Notes under the pieces: generated by a model | The model's database searches: none | What the model was told of the DNA's origin: nothing | Seen by the model: only the letters and a program-made list of their open reading frames with translations | NCBI GenBank assembly: GCA_019671135.1 | Contig: JAHRHY010000008.1 | Coordinates: 124,001-188,000 of the forward strand | Direction of reading: 5' to 3' | DNA length: 64,000 bases | From: Linnemannia hyalina | Lineage: Eukaryota > Mortierellomycota > Mortierellomycetes > Mortierellales > Mortierellaceae | In this document: in pieces, positions 55,090 to 64,000 of the stretch | How positions within the stretch are numbered: the stretch's first letter is position 1 | How the letters are laid out: each line of letters starts with the position of its first letter | Position numbers and translations under genes: made by a program

Positions 55090-56298
55090 TTACTTTCCAC
55101 CGCCGTTGAAGACCAAGAGGTTGGCCTCACCACGGAGACGGCCCTTGACGGCGTTCTTGGTGGCAGTCGACTGGAGGGTGGTGTAGACCTGGGCAGCGTT
55201 CTTGGCCTTACCAGAGCCAATGTACAAAGCGGCGACACCGACAACGTGGGGGGTGGCCATCGAGGTTCCGGAGATGGTGTTGCGGGCAGTCTTGGATCCA
55301 ATCCAGGCAGAGGTGATCTGGACACCGGGGCCAAAGATCTTGACGCACTTGCCGAAGGACGAGAAGGAGGCAATGTTATCGTTGATATCCGATGCACCGA
55401 CGGTCAGGGCCTGGGGGGCACCGGAGGGGGAACCAGAGCAGGCGTTGACGTTCTCGTCGTTACCGGCGGCGACAATGACGGGGATGTTGGCACGGTAAAG
55501 GCGGCCGACGGCATCGTTCAAGGCGCGGGAGGCACCACCACCAAGAGACATGTTGACGACGGCCTTCTTGCCCTTGTTGACGCTGACGATCCAGTCAAGA
55601 GCTGCGACAATTCCAGAGGTGGAACCAGAGCCCTGACGGTTGAGAACCTTGACACCGACGAGGTTGACCTTCTTGGCAACACCGTACGAGTTTCCTCCGA
55701 TGGTACCTGCGACGTGGGTACCGTGACCGTTCTCATCGGTGTTGGGCGAGCCCTGGATAAAGTTGTTGCCCATCTTGGCACGGCCGCCAAAGTCGGCATG
55801 GGCGGTGTTAATACCGGTATCGACAACGTAGGCGGTCACACCAGCTCCAGCAGTGTTGGCATACTTGTACGAGGTACCCTGGGCGACACGACCGCGCTGG
55901 GAGACACGGGGGAGACCCCAGGAGGGGGGCGACTGCTGGGTGCCGACGATGGAAACGATCGAGTCCTGCTCGATGTAATCGACCTCGTCGAGCTTGAGGA
56001 GCTCATCAAGGGCAGCACGGTCACCCTCGACGGTGAAACCGGGGATGTTCTTGAAGCGGCGGCCGATCTTGGGGGCCTTAGGGGCCTTGCCGTCACGGCT
56101 GCGGCCGTTCTGGATGCGGCGCGAGAGCTGGTTGAATTTGGGCTCGAACGAATTGACAGCGTTGGAGTCCTTGAGAACGACGATGTACTTTTCAGGGATG
56201 GAGTTAGCCTTGTTGTGGCTGTTGGAGATGAAAGTGCCGGCGTCAGCAGTCGAGCCGAAGGCCAAGACGGCGACAACGAGGAGGGAAAGGTACTTCAT
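55090..56298 (-). CDS. Secreted subtilisin-like serine protease (S8A, proteinase K type)
   Basis: Single exon, 402 residues. Signal peptide 1-20 (MKYLSLLVVAVLAFGSTADA), I9 propeptide 36-113 (KYIVVLKDSNAVNSF ... VDYIEQDS), then the mature protease. Triad: D160 in AYVVDTGIN, H192 in NGHGTHVAG, S346 in SGTSMATPH; oxyanion N280 in AAGND. Codon use is markedly biased to C/G third bases, as in highly expressed genes, which also leaves the antisense frame open for over 430 codons. It probably digests extracellular protein or insect/nematode cuticle. It converges with the Nudix gene, 270 bp between stops. A TATA-like element lies 203 bp upstream. Confidence 0.95.
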   Translation of the reverse strand: MKYLSLLVVAVLAFGSTADAGTFISNSHNKANSIPEKYIVVLKDSNAVNSFEPKFNQLSRRIQNGRSRDGKAPKAPKIGRRFKNIPGFTVEGDRAALDELLKLDEVDYIEQDSIVSIVGTQQSPPSWGLPRVSQRGRVAQGTSYKYANTAGAGVTAYVVDTGINTAHADFGGRAKMGNNFIQGSPNTDENGHGTHVAGTIGGNSYGVAKKVNLVGVKVLNRQGSGSTSGIVAALDWIVSVNKGKKAVVNMSLGGGASRALNDAVGRLYRANIPVIVAAGNDENVNACSGSPSGAPQALTVGASDINDNIASFSSFGKCVKIFGPGVQITSAWIGSKTARNTISGTSMATPHVVGVAALYIGSGKAKNAAQVYTTLQSTATKNAVKGRLRGEANLLVFNGGGK

Positions 56299-56500
56299 TT
56301 TTGTTGGTTTAAGCTTGTAAGAGGAAGGAGGGGAGGTAAGGCTTCAAAGGAGAAGAGTTGGATGTTGTGGCTATGTGAGTAAGGTGTCGATGGGTTGAGT
56401 TGCTGTAAAAGCTGGAAGTGGGAGTTGAGAAGGTTGCAAGTGAGGAGAGAGGCGAAGAAGGGTCTGAGGAAACAAAAACAACCGGCGGGAATCCCTGCCT

Positions 56501-56511
56501 TTTATATAAAA
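56501..56511 (-). promoter_or_regulatory. TATA-like element of the subtilase gene
   Basis: TTTTATATAAA on the minus strand, about 203 bp before the ATG. A clear TATA box fits the strong, regulated expression suggested by the codon bias. Confidence 0.55.
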
Positions 56512-56539
56512 AGCAACCAAAAGAATTGAGGTCGGTTCT

Positions 56540-59500
56540 TCTAATGGTTCACTCTGCCGCGCCGTTTTTTTTGGCATGAGCACAAAAAAGAATAAGGTAT
56601 GGCGACAAAACAGTACCCGGAATAGAAAGAGAATTGTCCATATGTATTCTATTTTACAATGCTGTTGTCACCTTCAATAAGTAAAACAGGGCATGATGGA
56701 CATGATACCCAGTTTGAAGAGAGAAGGAAGAGTCCTTCCTCTACTCATTGTCTTTCCTCTATCCCTCTATTCCTCTGTCCATCCAATGCATTGGCAATGT
56801 GTTCTCATTACCAAATATACATACTCATTTCCCATTCCCGACACTCGCCCCAGTTCGATCTCTTATTCACCAACATCTCATTTCCAGGGACGTACATGTC
56901 CTTGCCTTGTTTTTGTAATTGTATTGCTGCGTACTCGCCTCATCTCAATATCTATGCCCTGTTTTATAATAAAGGAATATAATTTCGTTCTTTTCCTTGC
57001 TTTCCAGGAATCAACAAACAACGGTTTGACCAAGGGTGAACAGTTCAATCCCTGGTAAACAAATTCTAATAATTAGGGCGTCATGCGGACAGCCAATCAT
57101 GCAACCAGGAAAAGGCAAAGCTTAACGAATGGCCCAGCCACATCCACCCTTGTGTTTGTCTTCGATTGACACTAAGAAAATAAACAAATCGACCCTGCCT
57201 GAACTCAACGCTTCTCCCCTACTCACGCCGTGTTCTTTCAAAGGGAAAGACATGGTGAAGCAAGGGCTCAATTCTTTGTCTTTGCTTGTGTTGGATAGTA
57301 GTCGAAAATTTAAGTAAGAACTGTGGGCGATTAACACTCTTTTGGTTCTTGGTATTGTGATACCCCTATGTTGTAAGTAAGGTGTGTGTACAGTTCTGCA
57401 CTGTACATATTCGACGAAATTTCATTTGAGAGCGAAAATTAATTTTTTTTCCTCGATCTCTCTCTGTCGCTTCTTCTCTTCTACCCCTACCCTTCTCTCG
57501 CTCCCTGGTAATCCAGACACTCACATTCGCATGACCTAGATTTCCGCACAGTTCGCCATGGAGAAATTCACATACTGTCGACTACCACAAAAAAGAGTAC
57601 CTGTCTGGCAACCACATAACCGCAAACAAATAATCTCTCCATTTTACCCCTGAACGCTCTCATAGTGCAATCGCATACAGGTAATAAGCCGTTAGCTTAT
57701 AGGAACATAAAAATCAACATTGCGGCCCCTGCCCTGGAGGGAAGGAAGGAGAGGGATCGTGTCATCTTGTCTGCAGGCGGGAAAGCAGACAATACCGTTC
57801 GCACATACTCAAGCACCGCCTATACTGGGAGAGTTTGGCCGTTCGCTCCAGGTAGCAATTTCGTTCAATTAGCATTCTTGCGCAATCGTACCTTAGTCGG
57901 CACTAGTCCGATATCCATTTCTTCTCTCCCTCTCTCGCTCGCTTACCATCGGGAAAACCCCACCATTCCTTCATCCCTCCCTCCCTCCCCGCATTTCTCT
58001 CCAAGGGTCGACCCCATCTGTTAACTAAAGACAAGACGAGTGTGTCCGACACGGCGTCATTCCCTCCCTCTCCATCCCTCTATCCCTTCTTCAATCCCAC
58101 GTCTTTCATGTCAACGAAATTAATCTAACACCTTACGATTCATTTTTCTTTGTGAAAGCTCCACACTGATACAGTTTCATACACTCATGGTGCATTGCTC
58201 CCACGCTCTCCCCCTATTTTTTCTCTAATTGACAACCGAACAGGGCTCTAATGGTTTCTCTTTCTTACATTTGCAACTGTACATCCCTCCTCTCGCCGTG
58301 AATGTCCTATGCATCGAAAGTTAAAGTGAAATACAGAGGGAGAGAGAGAAGAGCGATGCTCAATTGCTGTCGTTGTCAGCTTTATCAATAAAAGACTACA
58401 AACGACCAATCCTTAACCGCAATCAGGGCCAGGGTCAAGGTCAGGCCACATCTTTCTTCGACTTCATGAAACTAGAACTGCCAAAAATAGTTGTTTCCCA
58501 CCATTCTTCTGACTCCATTTCTCGTGCCTGTCTCTTCCTCCACTATGACAGTGCACACAGATCCACGTTTCACTCAGGCGCGTCTAGTCTTGGGCTGTTT
58601 TGGTGGATCGTGAACAGAGGAAATGTTTATCGGTGTGACATTATTCCTGCAGGTACATTACGAGTACGCGACCTAATAACTCCAATATCGGCAACTCTTC
58701 CGCTCCTTTCTCACAAAAAGAGTACCTTGTTTTATTTTTGAATCGCCGGCTTGGCTACTTCTCTCACAAAATGAGTGTGCATCAAGAGGGTCTCATGCTC
58801 TCTTACACGATTTTGATGATCACCCCTCGAACCCATCTCCATCTCCATCCCCAGCCCCGCCTCATCTCTGCTACCATCCGGGATTACCCTAAAGGGAGAA
58901 AAAGTACACCACTAACCGTACTTTTTTACGCAACCCTCAATCAATCTTAGTCCTATCGCTCATCTACAATCGGTACCCCCTAATTTCCCAAGTACTGCAC
59001 ACATACATCACCACCCCCAAGTTTTCGCTACTTGGTACAGTACTTCGCTTGAATCAAAGCGTGTTTACAATTACCCTCTCATTCTCTTCTTCTTTGGTTT
59101 TTCGGCAACCCCATCAGTCCCACCCTTTATGCAACAACAACTACAATGATATATCGCTATCCTCTCCTCCTTCTTGTTCAAGTCCTGTAGACTAACGTTT
59201 CTCTTGCAGGACCCTGACCGATCAACCACCGTTGTTCATCCCTGTACGCGTTTCGTGGGGTGTTCGGTCTACGGGAGTACAGGGGTACCCCAACGACCGA
59301 GTGAAAGAAAAAGGGCGCAAACGCGTTAAAAATATTCTGACCTGTGCTTTTTTTTTTTTTTTTTGATAAAGCCTCTCCCCGATGTAATTGAATCCGCGAC
59401 CGCTTAGGATCATTGTGCAAAAGAAAAACAAAGCATGGGTGCTCCTGTATCGCTCTCCCTCCTGATGAACACTTGATCCATCTGGAAACTGACACCTCCC

Positions 59501-59655
59501 TTGGATAATTAATTCCTCCTCTCCGTGAGGTGTTTTATTCACCCATGGCGCCATGGATAAGCATGGGTGGTTATGAGGGGCAAGAAGTTCATAGTGTGCG
59601 CAGGAACCAAGGGTTGTGAGATAGGAACGAAAGAAAGTGCTGGATGATCGTTTCC
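56540..59655. other. 3.1 kb without a convincing gene
   Basis: Open segments (for example 57665-58024 and 58364-58741, plus) lack domains and have erratic composition. A T17 run at 59348-59364 is, on the minus strand, a poly(A) that follows a G/C-rich stretch ending GGGGAGAGGCTTTATC; this might be the tail of a short retroposon. No LTR or terminal inverted repeat seen. Confidence 0.45.
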
Positions 59656-59659
59656 CTTT

Positions 59660-61560
59660 TTACTCTGCGATCACTTATAGAGCCATTCCAGCCGTTGCTC
59701 GACCCGCCCCAGCTATCTCATATACTCAACAACGCTTGCGCATGGTCCTCGGTGGAGTGGCAGATGGGTTGCAATGTAAGTAATAGACTCCTCCTCCTCG
59801 CCTTGTGGGATAGTCATCTTCTCGTTCTCGAGCCACCTTCTAAAGCGAAATGTAGGCCGGTATACTGCCTTCTGCTTCACAGCCAAGTTATAGTAGGCAG
59901 GTTTCGATGGGGTCACGAGCGAATCCGTTGCTGGAGCTTGGATGGATGTGAGGGTGGAGGCTGATGCGGGCACTGGATCCAGAGTTGCTGACCCCTGGCT
60001 GGCGAGACTAGTCGATTCCTGGTTGATGGTGATTATTCCGTCCATGCTGGACCCCTCCTCGGCCTTCTCCTTGCCATTGTAAGTCTCGGTCAAGCCATTG
60101 GGTAGGTGCACGAACGCGCCAACAACAGATGCCTGCCCTCCATCCAAAGTCAAAATCTTCATCCTATCCACGTCCTTTCCAGGCCAAAGTTCCTTGATAT
60201 CTTGCTCGCCCTTGATCACGCCCCGGATCTCCTGAAGGAAGTAGTCAACTCCAGCAACGGTTGTAGTCAGACTTGGGGGCATACCCTCCTCGGCCAGTCT
60301 TTTGCGCCTAGCGTCCTGTCTCTCGCGCAACTTGAAAGTCATAATCTGGACCAGGAACCCGTCCGTTCGTATTGATCCTTGCGAGATGCAGCCGCTACGG
60401 TGATAATCCTTTGGCTTTGTCTCCTCAACCAACTACAAATGGTTCCGAATCTGATCCAAGGAGAGCAGCTTGATGGCACCGCGATGACCAGCCTTGCGCT
60501 TTTGACAGTTCGAGAGCCCAACAGGATCAATCTCGGAGATAAAGTTCTTGATGATAACCCCAGGCTCACTTCCTCTGATCCAGTTCTCGAGATCCCTAAT
60601 AGATGTGGGGACTGTGCTGTCTTCGTCAGAGAGGGTCAGCTCGACCAGTCTCTGCTTTAACAAAGGTCGCTTCCAAAAGAAACGGGCCAGCTCTAGCTCC
60701 GAAAATGTCACAAACGGTTGCTGCAAGGAGGTGATGGGAGAGAGCTGCCAGCAGCAGGGTATCAGCTCGTTGAGGGCGATATAGTTTTCCGCAGCTGAGA
60801 TGTTTTCCTGAATCCGGATATCGATATGGTCCTCTGGTCGTCCCTTGTCCTTCAAAGCCTTGACCCATTTTAAAAAAGTTAAGAAGCGTTAGCTATATAA
60901 TTTGTAGGAAAGAATTTCAACCCCTTCTTGTTAATAGCCCTTGTATCCTTGCGAACAAAACGTGGGTGCCATTTTTATATATCCTCTTCAGTCCCATCGA
61001 GAGTTGTCCAGCGACGAACCGCATCAGAGAGCTCGCCGTGAACAGCATTATTTTGTTGAGCTCGTTTCGTTTTCTATAGATGTCGGAGCCCTACCAAGAA
61101 GTCGATGAATGTGTTGACGGTTTTTCCGAATTTCGAGTTCTTCACTGGAAGGTTCCTTGTGTACAAGTAGGTCAGGAAAGACAGAAGGAAATGAACGTGT
61201 TTGTTACCCTTCCCTTCTGTGTCCAAGTCGTTTGGATCCCCCTGACTATAGTCGACGTCGTCGTCACCACACTGTTGACCTTGGGCTCAACCCTCCCACA
61301 TAGATAATCCAGAGTGTCTCGCTTGTCCGTCGTTACCGCATTCTACCGTGGCTTCAGTGATTCGCCAAGGAGCTCCTTGATGTCGAACATGAGAAGATGA
61401 AAATTACGCGAGCAATAGCGACTTCCACCCCGCCGCCTGTCCAGAGGAGGTTCCGAGACCACGCCCTGTTTACACCTCAGAAGTGGAGGTTTCGTGCTAA
61501 TTTTCAGGACGATTGAGTTGCAGTTTATCATGAAATCGGCAATAGTTGTTATTCTTCGTC
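59660..61560 (-). pseudogene. Decayed N-terminal two thirds of a Fanzor-like RuvC nuclease
   Basis: Blocks in order on the minus strand: 61531-61343 (VVSEPPLDRRRGGSRYCSRN, LLMFDIKELLGESLKPR, stop, then NAVTTDKRDTLDYLCG in the same frame); a short block near 61070-60925 (SLMRFVAGQLSMGLKRIYKN); 60855-60433 (LIPCCWQLSPITSLQQPFVT ... GHRGAIKLLSLDQIRNHL); a single TAG at 60433-60435; and 60432-59713 in the same frame (GSIRTDGFLVQIMTFKL, LQEIRGVIKGEQDIKELW, ILTLDGGQASVVGAFVHLP, FRFRRWLENEKM). ILTLDGGQA is the RuvC-I strand with the first catalytic Asp retained. The sequence fades near 59660 (VEQRLEWLYK), so the RuvC-II/III and zinc-ribbon part is absent. This is the complementary part of the protein whose C-terminus remains at 6.0-6.7 kb, but a different copy. 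Assignment is by motif order. Confidence 0.62.
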
Positions 61561-62060
61561 AATAAAACATTGTGGAGCATGATTTCTTCGCTGCTGCATA
61601 TCCTATCTCCGCTCAATCCTGCAGGCATTTCAAGTGATCTACCAAGGTACATGTCGCCCGCAATGATTTAGGTATCTCCGTTAATCTACATGGGGCCATC
61701 CGGAAGGCGCAACGATTCCTCACTTTGGTGACGAAATTTACGCGCCCATTGTTCTTCATGTGACTGTCAAATATCACGCGCTTGTCATCTCCCTACACTC
61801 CGTCAAATAAACTCCCATTGCCTCTCCTCGCAATCTTCGCTTTCTCCTACCTCGCTTTCTCCTACCTCGCTTTCTCCTACCTCGCTTTCTTACCTCGCTC
61901 TTTCAAATATATACATATTATTATCTCCATCACCCTACGCTCGCTCGCCATCCGACTCTTCCTCGATCTCTTTCTCCTCTATCTCTTCCTTGACTCCGTC
62001 CACGTAATCCCTTCAGAGAGGTAAATATCATTCATAACTTAAAAAAATCGTATGGGATCA
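61561..62060. other. Intergenic with a 15-bp tandem
   Basis: Nothing coding. It contains three perfect and one partial CTCGCTTTCTCCTAC unit (61836-61893). Confidence 0.6.
61836..61893. repeat. 15-bp minisatellite
   Basis: Units of CTCGCTTTCTCCTAC in tandem; in frame on the plus strand they would encode repeats of LAFSY, but no gene context supports translation. Confidence 0.85.
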
Positions 62061-62527
62061 TTGTGACGCGGGGCATTGACTCATGCGAAGGGTCAAGCAA
62101 TGAGGACAATGCTCTTCCGCCGGGTTGGTCGGGGAGCCTGAGGACGCCCTGATTAAGTACCCTTTCCAGTCTTGGTTACTCGTGCCATTGCCGCTTGCAT
62201 ATTCGGAACCCTGGTTGACCTTGGGTGAGATGGATGCACAAGCGGTAAAGCTACTGGTCTGGGGACGTCATCCCTGGCTTCAATGTTCCTAGAACAGATT
62301 CGTGTTGTGACGCGGGGCATTGGCTCATGCGAAGGGTCAAGCAATGAGGACAATGCTCTTCCGCCGGGTTGGTCGGGGAGCCTGAGGACGCCCTGATTAA
62401 GTACCCTTTCCAGTCTTGGTTATTCGTGCCATTTCCGCTTGCATATTCGGAACCCTGGTTGACCTTAGGTGAGATGGATGCACAAGCGGTAAAGCTACTG
62501 GTCTGGGGACGTCATCCCTGGCTTCAA
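62061..62527. repeat. Recent 223-bp direct duplication
   Basis: Copies at 62061-62283 and 62305-62527 are about 98% identical (a handful of substitutions) and separated by 21 bp. Both start TTGTGACGCGGGGCATTG and end CATCCCTGGCTTCAA. A long T-rich run (62546-62573) follows the second copy. There are no inverted ends and no open frame. It lies just upstream of the gene at 62670. Confidence 0.9.
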
Positions 62528-62669
62528 CACGTTCTGACGATGCAGTTTTTTTTTTCTTTTTTTTTTTTTTTTTCATTCACCGTGCCAGCTTTACAATAAA
62601 AAGATGGCTACCGTCTATTGTCACAGATTACATTATATGGTACTGAATTATTTTTTTTTTGAGAAAACT

Positions 62670-64000
62670 ATGTCTAGCACAATGAGTCGGTCTCAACGTG
62701 AGCTCTACATCGAGCAGCGCTCGTTTGGACAGTATGATGCTATCGATTTCTTTGATTTCTGTGCTTTCTCTTCGGACAAAATGCCTGAAGCCGTCTTTCA
62801 ATGGAAATCGATCATCCTACCTTATGTCCAACAAAAAGATCCAGCCCAGCACAAGCGTCTTCTCGTGTCATGGGAAGAATCAAAGCAAACCCGACAGAAA
62901 TATTGGGACACGAAACAGAAGGAGGAGAAACGGGATGCGCAACTCGTAAGTACATCAGATGTTGACAAGATTAAGAAACGAGTATTTTTTTTAGTTCTAA
63001 CTACGGTTTATTTATCTTTTAGGATGATCATATTGATCACATTCGCAATGACGCGATAGAACAAACACAACACGTTTCCGCTTCTATCACACGGGATGTT
63101 GGCAAGCGACTCCAAGGTACAGCTGTTCCTTCCTAAATTTTCTATCTATTGTTGACTACTGCATTCATTTCTCATTTTAATTATTTCTTTCCCGAAATTA
63201 GGCTCCATTGCTACCGTGCAGGAGAACAGGATGTCCGAGGCCTCACCCCCGACATGTGTACCGAGAGGGAAGGCATCCCTGGAAACTCATCTCTCGGATC
63301 TTGAAGTGTGCCCACCTTATAACAACACATCAACAACGTCCCCCATCTCGCCGCCACATACCTCAACAGTCACCGGACAAGGAAGCTCGACTCTAGAGAC
63401 GTCTCCCGCTACATCGTCATCCTCAACATCAGCACCATCGACCTCATATGAGGAGTCCGCGGATCCTTCAGAGTCAGAGCAGCTGTTGGATTGTGATCGT
63501 GAGGAGCTATTACGCAGTGTTGAAGAGTCCAGTCGTCATCTGTGCGACTGGAAAGTCGATGACGCATGCTTGGCATGCCTCTTCACGAACTACAGACGAT
63601 CTTGCATCAACGCGCTTGTCGCTCGTGAGATCATAAAAACGGATATTGCCGATCTCATGGCCGTCATCGGCGTTTTTGCCCCAACCTTGCCAACGACACG
63701 CATGCTCGAGGTCTTTTCACAACGGCAATTGGAAAAGGCCCTCGGGCCAAAGCCAGAGTTGCCAGAGATCGATATTGACGATGCCAAGATCATGAAGGCT
63801 GTCAGGGTAAGTTCAGATAGAATCGTGGGTAACGCTAGGATCTTTATATGCAAGGCCCTTACAGTGACTTTTTTCCTTTGGATAGTTGTATCTGAACGAC
63901 AGGGGTGATGAGGCTGAGATGCCATCGATGGCTGGAAACAAGAAACTGAGAATCATGCTAGAGACCCTGTAAGTAGATGTGGCATAAATAAACATGTTTA
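62670..64000 (+). CDS. Unrecognised multi-exon protein, probably cut by the right edge
   Basis: Exons 62670-62945, 63023-63116, 63202-63806 and 63886 to about 63969 join in frame with GT-AG introns of 77-85 nt. The N-terminal part is charged and helical (QRELYIEQRSFGQYDAIDFF, KRLLVSWEESKQTRQKYW); a Ser/Thr/Pro-rich linker (about 145-215) precedes a helical domain with CDREELLRSVEESSRHLCDW, DLMAVIGVFAPTLPTTRML and NDRGDEAEMPSMAGNKKLR. After LETL the text is TGTAAGTAG: either a TAA stop at 63970 or, more likely from its donor-like shape, a further intron. No catalytic or known binding motif is seen. The family looks lineage-specific; proteins of this look occur in many copies in Mortierellomycotina as far as I recall. 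Confidence 0.6.

Noticed and set aside
55075..56382. Plus-strand open frame of 435 codons across the subtilase
   Set aside because: It is the antisense shadow of the protease; the minus strand has the signal peptide, propeptide and full catalytic triad, and the strong third-position C/G bias explains the missing stops.
59178..59554. Minus-strand segment with SLGYPCTPV resembling the RuvC-II strand of the Fanzor-like family
   Set aside because: Only a few residues match and the neighbouring residues do not; a chance resemblance, so not used to extend the relic at 59.7-61.5 kb.
1..64000. tRNA, rRNA or CRISPR array
   Set aside because: No convincing A/B-box pair with a foldable cloverleaf, no rRNA-like conserved blocks, and no evenly spaced repeats with unique spacers were seen on either strand by eye.

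Overview
The window reads as nuclear DNA of a filamentous fungus, most probably a Mortierellomycotina species (Mortierella/Linnemannia/Podila type). Most core genes are split by short GT-AG introns (roughly 40-400 bp), intergenic DNA is rich in pyrimidine and A/T runs, and several families here (Crinkler-type N-terminus, GCR1_C protein, Fanzor/TnpB-like nuclease relics, large lineage-specific coiled-coil proteins) are ones I associate with that group. The lineage call rests on family recognition, not on a database search.

Layout. 0-17 kb is accessory-looking: a Crinkler-like gene cut by the left edge, a GCR1_C DNA-binding-type protein, an unrecognised five-exon gene, a decayed C-terminal half of a Fanzor-like RuvC nuclease, an intact F-box/LRR-like gene, a second RuvC/zinc-ribbon relic beside a 218-bp pogo-type MITE, and a 4-kb decayed lineage-specific gene. 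18-56 kb is mainly conserved core: WDR92, a COG0523 zinc chaperone (ZNG1) sharing a 212-bp divergent promoter with an Ape1-type AP endonuclease, a ZFAND1/Cuz1-like AN1 protein, an alkaline ceramidase, two tandem MYND proteins (one with a nonsense codon), a PIF/Harbinger-like element, a glutathione S-transferase, three tandem FAD monooxygenases, a Fun30/SMARCAD1 remodeller, a SCOCO homologue, a mitochondrial coiled-coil protein, an MTH1-like Nudix hydrolase and a secreted subtilase. 56-64 kb is accessory again: about 3 kb without a convincing gene, a decayed N-terminal half of a Fanzor-like nuclease, a 223-bp direct duplication, and an unrecognised multi-exon gene that probably runs off the right edge.

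Genes acting together. ZNG1 and APE1 share a promoter region. The three monooxygenases are a local expansion with conserved intron positions, including 11-nt and 21-nt micro-exons. The Harbinger transposase sits next to a convergent SANT/Myb-like gene, the usual two-gene content of that superfamily. The most notable signal is that three fragments of TnpB/Fanzor-type RuvC nucleases lie in the two accessory flanks, all on the minus strand and all broken. No rRNA, tRNA or CRISPR array was recognised.
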